Of a stretch of 64,000 nucleotides of DNA, positions 59,837-64,000 are shown piece by piece. Origin of the DNA: Thermodesulforhabdus norvegica (GTDB lineage Bacteria > Desulfobacterota > Syntrophobacteria > Syntrophobacterales > Thermodesulforhabdaceae). The translations under genes and the position numbers were made by a program. The stretch's first letter is position 1, and every line of letters begins with the position of its first letter. Under the pieces are notes generated by a model that worked only from the letters and a program-made list of their open reading frames with translations, ran no database searches and had not been told where the DNA came from. The stretch covers positions 372,001 through 436,000 of the forward strand of contig NZ_FOUU01000001.1 in assembly GCF_900114975.1 (NCBI RefSeq), in the 5' to 3' direction.

Positions 59837-59936
59837 TCTCCGCCACGCTTTAGTTTCCAGGGAATCGGGAAGGAGCAACGATCAAATGCCGCGAAAGAAA
59901 GGAGAAAAATTTTTCCGTATTAAGGGAATGAAATAA

Positions 59937-60611
59937 TCACCTGGCAAGAGGTTCTTTTTTTTCCGTGAGCTTTTGAGTAATTCGCGCGGCCTTCTTGATG
60001 TCCATACTGGCAATAATCTTGGCCGCCTGATCGGTGGACATCCTGGAAATTATCTGGGTAACCAGATCATCGTCCAGTTTTTCCAAAAGAGCCGCTGCAT
60101 CTTTTGGTTTCATGGTAACGTAAATCTTAACAAGAGTATCCAGCCTTTCGTTTGCAAGCTGTTCCTGTTGACGGTTAAAAGCTTCAATGCTTTTCTGAAG
60201 TTCTTCCAAGTGTGCCAGTTTGGTATTCAGATCCTTTTCGAGTTCCCTAAGGATTTTTTCTCTTTCCTTAAGGGCTTGCTCTTTCTTTTGAATTTCTAAT
60301 TCTTTTTCTCTCAGGTACTTCATGTATTCCGCCACTGACTCAGTGGATACTGTCTCACCTGAATTAGCACCTTTGGATTCTTCTTTATCGGAGTTCACTG
60401 CTACTGTGTTTTCACCGTTTGTCGTCTTATCCTGAGCATAGGCATTTTTACCCATATCCGCCTTTAGAGCGGGTAAATTTTTCTCCGGCTTATGGTGTTC
60501 GTCAGCTTTTAGCGTAAAATTCCTCGCAAGATCAAACAACTGAATACCGGAGAGCAAAACAAACCCAAGACAGCTTAAAAGCACGATCCAGAATATTGTT
60601 CTGGTTTTCAT
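59937..60611 (-). CDS. MotE-like protein with MgtE N-terminal-type domain
   Basis: A 224-residue protein. It has a membrane helix near the N-terminus (about 7-28), a coiled coil (about 93-150, KYLREKELEIQKKEQALKERE) and a C-terminal MgtE-intracellular-like repeat (MKPKDAAALLEKLDDDLVTQIISRMSTDQAAKIIASMD). This is the architecture of flagellar MotE/FlaE proteins, thought to chaperone motor proteins. Its start overlaps the fliJ stop by 4 bases. Confidence 0.85.
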   Translation of the reverse strand: MKTRTIFWIVLLSCLGFVLLSGIQLFDLARNFTLKADEHHKPEKNLPALKADMGKNAYAQDKTTNGENTVAVNSDKEESKGANSGETVSTESVAEYMKYLREKELEIQKKEQALKEREKILRELEKDLNTKLAHLEELQKSIEAFNRQQEQLANERLDTLVKIYVTMKPKDAAALLEKLDDDLVTQIISRMSTDQAAKIIASMDIKKAARITQKLTEKKEPLAR

Positions 60612-61048
60612 GGTTCTTTCACCGTTTTTTGTACGGCAATTTCATCGGCAAGCTTTTGTTCCTTTTTGGTCTGATCACGCCTATACTCCTGGACTTCCTG
60701 ACGTTTTAGAATTTCGAGCATCTCCAGCCTTTTCTTGGCCTCAATAAGCCGCTCACGCTGCTCTTCCATTTCTTTTATGGCTTCTTCCAGTCGTTTGCGG
60801 GTCTGCCTGGCTTTTAACTCCAGCCCATAGAGGTTCTTAACAAGGAGCTCATGTTCTACGGCCGGAAGTCCTTCGCACTGTTTTTCGTATAGCAAGTCCT
60901 GGCAAAGTTTTTTTTGACTTTCTATTCGATCGACCTCACTTTGCACCTTCCTGACCTTTTCAAGGGCTCTGCCGAAATCTTGTTCAACACGCTCAAGCAA
61001 GTGCCGTCTGTAGTGAAGAAGCTGCTCAAAGCGAAACCGGAATGCCAT
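60608..61048 (-). CDS. fliJ: Flagellar export protein FliJ
   Basis: A 146-residue, almost wholly coiled-coil protein (FRFEQLLHYRRHLLERVEQDFGRAL at the start, which is the FliJ opening). It is the stalk-like partner of the FliI ATPase, encoded just after fliI. Confidence 0.9.
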   Translation of the reverse strand: MAFRFRFEQLLHYRRHLLERVEQDFGRALEKVRKVQSEVDRIESQKKLCQDLLYEKQCEGLPAVEHELLVKNLYGLELKARQTRKRLEEAIKEMEEQRERLIEAKKRLEMLEILKRQEVQEYRRDQTKKEQKLADEIAVQKTVKEP

Positions 61049-61061
61049 AAATCACTGCTCC

Positions 61062-62402
61062 TCATTCAAAGAGACTGAAAAGAGCTTCTCTGGCTTCCTC
61101 AATCGTGCACCTTTCCTCAATGTCCTGTCTCAAATAAGCTTTCAACCTGCCTATCATAGAGATTGCATAATCCGTTTCCGGATCGGAACCCTTCACATAT
61201 GCACCTATTCGTATCATATCCTCATTACGCCTGTAATTTGCCAGAACCTCAACAAAACGTTTTGCCGCATTCCTGTGTTTTTCATCCAGCAATTGATCCA
61301 TAAGGCGGCTTACACTTTTCAGAAGGTCTATAGCGGGATAATGACGATTCTGTGCAAGTCCACGATCCAGCACGATATGTCCGTCCAGTATTGACCTTAC
61401 CGTATCGGCAATAGGATCTTCGAAATCATCACCTTCTACAAGCACCGTGTAAATCCCGGTTATGGAACCCCTCTCAAAGTTCCCTGCCCGTTCAAGTAGT
61501 TGAGGGAGGGCACTGAAAACACTGGGAGTATATCCCCGGCTGGTCGGCGGTTCTCCGGCGGCAAGTCCCACTTCCCGCCCGGCCATTGCAAATCTGGTTA
61601 TGGAATCCATCATAAGCAGCACATCCATGTTTTGATCCCGAAAATACTCTGCAACTGCACAGGCCAGATAAGCGGCTCTCATTCTAAGTGTTGCCGGTTG
61701 ATCCGATGTGGCGACCACCACCACAGAATGGCTCATCCCGGAAGGACCGAGCTCATTCTCTATAAATTCACGCACTTCTCGTCCCCGTTCCCCCACCAGA
61801 GCTATCACATTCAGGTCGGCAGCGGTATATCTCGCAATCATTCCTAACAGAGTACTTTTTCCCACACCGGAGCCGGCAAAAATTCCTATCCGCTGTCCCT
61901 TTCCTACAGGAAGCAATCCGTTTATTGCTCTTATGCCCACATCCAGTTGTTCTCTTATCAAAGGCCTTGTGAGAGGATTGACTCCCGATCCTCTGAGCGG
62001 GTAAGGCAAGCCTTCAGAAGGGATTACTCCTAAACCATCAATAGGGCGTCCCATGGCATCAATAACGCGACCCACAAAGGCGTCGGAAACTCTGATAACG
62101 TCAGAAGCCTCAAACCGCCTCACCAAGCAACCCGGCCGAATTCCCCGCAGAGGCGATAAAGGGCTGAGCTTCATTCGCTTATTCTCAAACCCCACAACCT
62201 CGCCCACTATTGGGTCAGAACCGTTTGCGGTAGAGATAGAACATAATTCTCCCAGTGCGCACCTCAATCCCTCAACCTCTATGAGATTACCGACGACCCT
62301 GACCACCTTACCGTATTTGACAAAAGGCGGTTTCTCATCGAAAAACGGCAATAGATCGTACAGACCAAGGTAATCGGTATTTCCCGACCTTGTACCCGTC
62401 AT
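61062..62402 (-). CDS. fliI: Flagellar export ATPase FliI
   Basis: A 446-residue ATPase related to F1-beta. The P-loop is GSGVGKST (177-184), the arm GEPPTSRGYTPSVFSALPQLLERAG follows, and DVLLMMDSITRFAMAGREVGL is the Walker B region. It energises export with FliH and FliJ. Confidence 0.96.
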   Translation of the reverse strand: MTGTRSGNTDYLGLYDLLPFFDEKPPFVKYGKVVRVVGNLIEVEGLRCALGELCSISTANGSDPIVGEVVGFENKRMKLSPLSPLRGIRPGCLVRRFEASDVIRVSDAFVGRVIDAMGRPIDGLGVIPSEGLPYPLRGSGVNPLTRPLIREQLDVGIRAINGLLPVGKGQRIGIFAGSGVGKSTLLGMIARYTAADLNVIALVGERGREVREFIENELGPSGMSHSVVVVATSDQPATLRMRAAYLACAVAEYFRDQNMDVLLMMDSITRFAMAGREVGLAAGEPPTSRGYTPSVFSALPQLLERAGNFERGSITGIYTVLVEGDDFEDPIADTVRSILDGHIVLDRGLAQNRHYPAIDLLKSVSRLMDQLLDEKHRNAAKRFVEVLANYRRNEDMIRIGAYVKGSDPETDYAISMIGRLKAYLRQDIEERCTIEEAREALFSLFE

Positions 62403-62403
62403 T

Positions 62404-63207
62404 TCAAACTCTCACCCTGGCCAGGATGTCCTTCTTTAGTTCTTCAAGGCACATTTCAAGATCCGCATCAATAAGCTCTACTTCACTTTCCACTCTGCAA
62501 CTTCCTCTGGGGAGCTGATCATCGGCCTTCAGTTTTATCGTCCGATCCTGTAGAGCCGCCCAGTCTTCCAGGTCCGCAGCTATACGGAGAGCTGCCAGGT
62601 CGTCAGGATTAAGGTAAACCGTAATCAGAGACGTTTCGTCTAATCTGGCAATCAATTTATTAAGCATTTCAAGAAACAACTGGGGATGTGATGTCAGTTC
62701 TGCCTGAACAATGCTTTTTGCTATCTTAAAAGCCGCTTCTATCAGCCAATCTCTGTAATCGTTCAGAATTCTGGCAGGCACATTTCTTATTTCCCAAAGA
62801 ATATCTTCGACCTCGCCTAGTTTCTCTTTCGCCTCCTTCAATCCTTCATCGTATCCTTTGCCGTACCCATCTTTCCACCCTTCTTCATAAGCCCTCTGTC
62901 TTATGGCTTCAGCATCTTTCTCTGCTTTCGCCACAATATCTTTTATGATCTCATCCACCGAAGGAGCATTAAGAGGCTCAATGGAATCAGTGGAAACATT
63001 CTCATGGGAAGATCCTGACTTTTCAGTAAACCGTCCCTGTGCCGAATCTGGAAGGCTTTCATCAAAACTTTCAAAGCTAACCGACTGTACCCGTTCTTCC
63101 GGACCATGGAAGTCGGCTCCATGCTCCAGATCCTCAAACTGGACACTCTGAACTTCCACAACTCCATCGACCTGCTTAATAACAACTTTCTGTTTATACG
63201 AAGGCAT
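62404..63207 (-). CDS. fliH: Flagellar assembly protein FliH
   Basis: A 267-residue regulator of FliI. It includes the glycine repeat YEEGWKDGYGKGYDEGLKEAKEKL (GxxxG heptads), then DWLIEAAFKIAKSIVQAEL and VYLNPDDLAALR. The ATG at 63207 with GGAGAAGG upstream is preferred to a TTG at 63228. It overlaps fliG by 14 bases. Confidence 0.9.
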   Translation of the reverse strand: MPSYKQKVVIKQVDGVVEVQSVQFEDLEHGADFHGPEERVQSVSFESFDESLPDSAQGRFTEKSGSSHENVSTDSIEPLNAPSVDEIIKDIVAKAEKDAEAIRQRAYEEGWKDGYGKGYDEGLKEAKEKLGEVEDILWEIRNVPARILNDYRDWLIEAAFKIAKSIVQAELTSHPQLFLEMLNKLIARLDETSLITVYLNPDDLAALRIAADLEDWAALQDRTIKLKADDQLPRGSCRVESEVELIDADLEMCLEELKKDILARVRV

Positions 63208-64000
63208 CTCCACCTTCTCCGCTAACAAGCACTATACGGCCTTCTCGCTCCAGACGACGGGTAACTTCCAGGATCCGCTGCTGGGCCTCCTCCACTTCAC
63301 TAAGGCGCACAGGACCCAGCACGGCCAGATCTTCTTCCAGCATCTGAGCCGCGCGTTTCGAAAGGTTTTTAAAGATCTTTTGCTTCAGGTCTTCCGACGC
63401 AGTCTTCAATGCAATAACCAGATCTTTATTATCAACCTCTTTAAGTAATTCTCTGATCCCCTGATCAGGCACGGCCACAAGATCTTCAAAAACGAACATT
63501 AGCTTGCGAACCTTCTCTGCTAACTCCGCATCTGCTTCCTCCAGGGCCTGCAACACCCTATCGGCAGTCCTTCGGTCGCATCGGTTAAGTATTTCCGCAG
63601 CTCTTTGTACCCCGCCCAGCACCTGATGCAGTTCTCCCATGGACAATAATTCCTGCTCCAGAGCTTCATCCACTTCCTTGATGACGTCAGACGGTATGGT
63701 GTCGAGGGAAGTAATCCTGGTTATAACCTCGAACTGCAAAGGTTCGGGCAGGTAAGAAAGCACCTGAGACGCCTTCTCTTCACCAAGATGAACTATGACC
63801 AAGGCAACCGTTTGAGGATGCTCCGTTTTAAGGAAATTGGCCAGCACTCTGGCGTCCATGTCCCTTAGATTTTTAAAAGGAACTTTTTCCTTTTCTTTCT
63901 CAATGGATTTGAAAACCTCAGATGCCTTGTCCGATCCAATTGCCGAAGGCAGCAGTCTTTTCAGGTATTCATCGCCCGTAACCAAAAGGGCTTCTTCGTC
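63194..64000 (-). CDS. fliG: Motor switch protein FliG, partial
   Basis: The last 268 residues of FliG; the start lies beyond the window. It contains the middle-domain EHPQT motif (FLKTEHPQTVALVIVHLGEEKASQVLSYLPEPLQ) and the C-terminal torque helices (LMFVFEDLVAVPDQGIRELLKEVDNKDLVIALK). The frame is open to base 64000. First visible gene of the fliGHIJ-motE block. Confidence 0.95.
   Translation of the reverse strand, partial: DEEALLVTGDEYLKRLLPSAIGSDKASEVFKSIEKEKEKVPFKNLRDMDARVLANFLKTEHPQTVALVIVHLGEEKASQVLSYLPEPLQFEVITRITSLDTIPSDVIKEVDEALEQELLSMGELHQVLGGVQRAAEILNRCDRRTADRVLQALEEADAELAEKVRKLMFVFEDLVAVPDQGIRELLKEVDNKDLVIALKTASEDLKQKIFKNLSKRAAQMLEEDLAVLGPVRLSEVEEAQQRILEVTRRLEREGRIVLVSGEGGDAFV

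Noticed and set aside
59870-59890. Second sigma-54 site (GGCATTTGATCGTTGC on the minus strand) upstream of fliK
   Set aside because: The spacing between GG and GC is 12 bases, not 10, so it should not work.

Overview
The window reads as chromosome of an anaerobic, motile, diderm bacterium, most likely a member of the Desulfobacterota (Syntrophobacter-like). This is an inference. It rests on two ferredoxin-dependent 2-oxoacid oxidoreductases, several oxygen-sensitive Fe-S dehydratase families, outer-membrane ring genes (flgH, flgI) in the flagellar cluster, and sigma-54-type promoters next to hook and rod genes. No rRNA, tRNA, CRISPR array, insertion sequence or prophage was seen. Genes are packed tightly and no gap exceeds 300 bases.

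Region 1 (1-28277, all minus strand) is a catabolic array. Read 5' to 3' it holds: a 4-hydroxybutyryl-CoA dehydratase-like Fe-S flavoprotein and an MFS transporter; a four-subunit ferredoxin-dependent 2-oxoacid oxidoreductase (korDABC type), an Fe-S/FMN/FAD 'old yellow' oxidoreductase and an MBL hydrolase; a TRAP transporter; two Asp/Glu-racemase-superfamily enzymes; a TTT (TctCBA) transporter; a LarA-like isomerase; an IlvD/Edd-family and a UxaA-family dehydratase; a GntR/FCD regulator; two tandem D-2-hydroxyacid dehydrogenases; a second oxidoreductase with a fused beta-gamma chain; a 3-hydroxyacyl-CoA dehydrogenase; a class III CoA-transferase; and the start of a TAXI-type binding protein. 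The gene set suggests uptake of small hydroxy or sugar acids, isomerisation and dehydration to 2-oxoacids, and ferredoxin-coupled oxidation to acyl-CoA.

Region 2 (28278-34775) is a divergent control region followed by a plus-strand operon: a second old-yellow-type reductase, a second TRAP transporter, a cupin, and a 287-residue protein of unrecognised family with an obvious internal duplication. Near-identical double palindromic operators (core TTGTTAACAA) lie in mirror image over the two divergent promoters. A single copy lies upstream of the kor operon, so these blocks are probably one regulon.

Region 3 (34781-64000, minus strand) is a nearly complete flagellar locus: fliG(partial)-fliH-fliI-fliJ-motE-like, fliK-flgD-flgE, motA-fliL-fliM-fliN-fliO-fliP-fliQ-fliR-flhB-flhA-flhF-flhG-fliA, two small membrane-protein genes, then flgF-flgG-flgA-flgH-flgI, two motB-like genes, flgJ-flgN-flgK-flgL. 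Good sigma-54-type promoters precede fliK and flgF. The fliA (sigma-28) frame is broken at a run of seven A, exactly where a -1 shift restores the full protein. Only one motA accompanies two motB-like genes, and the gene in the hook position is unusually short.
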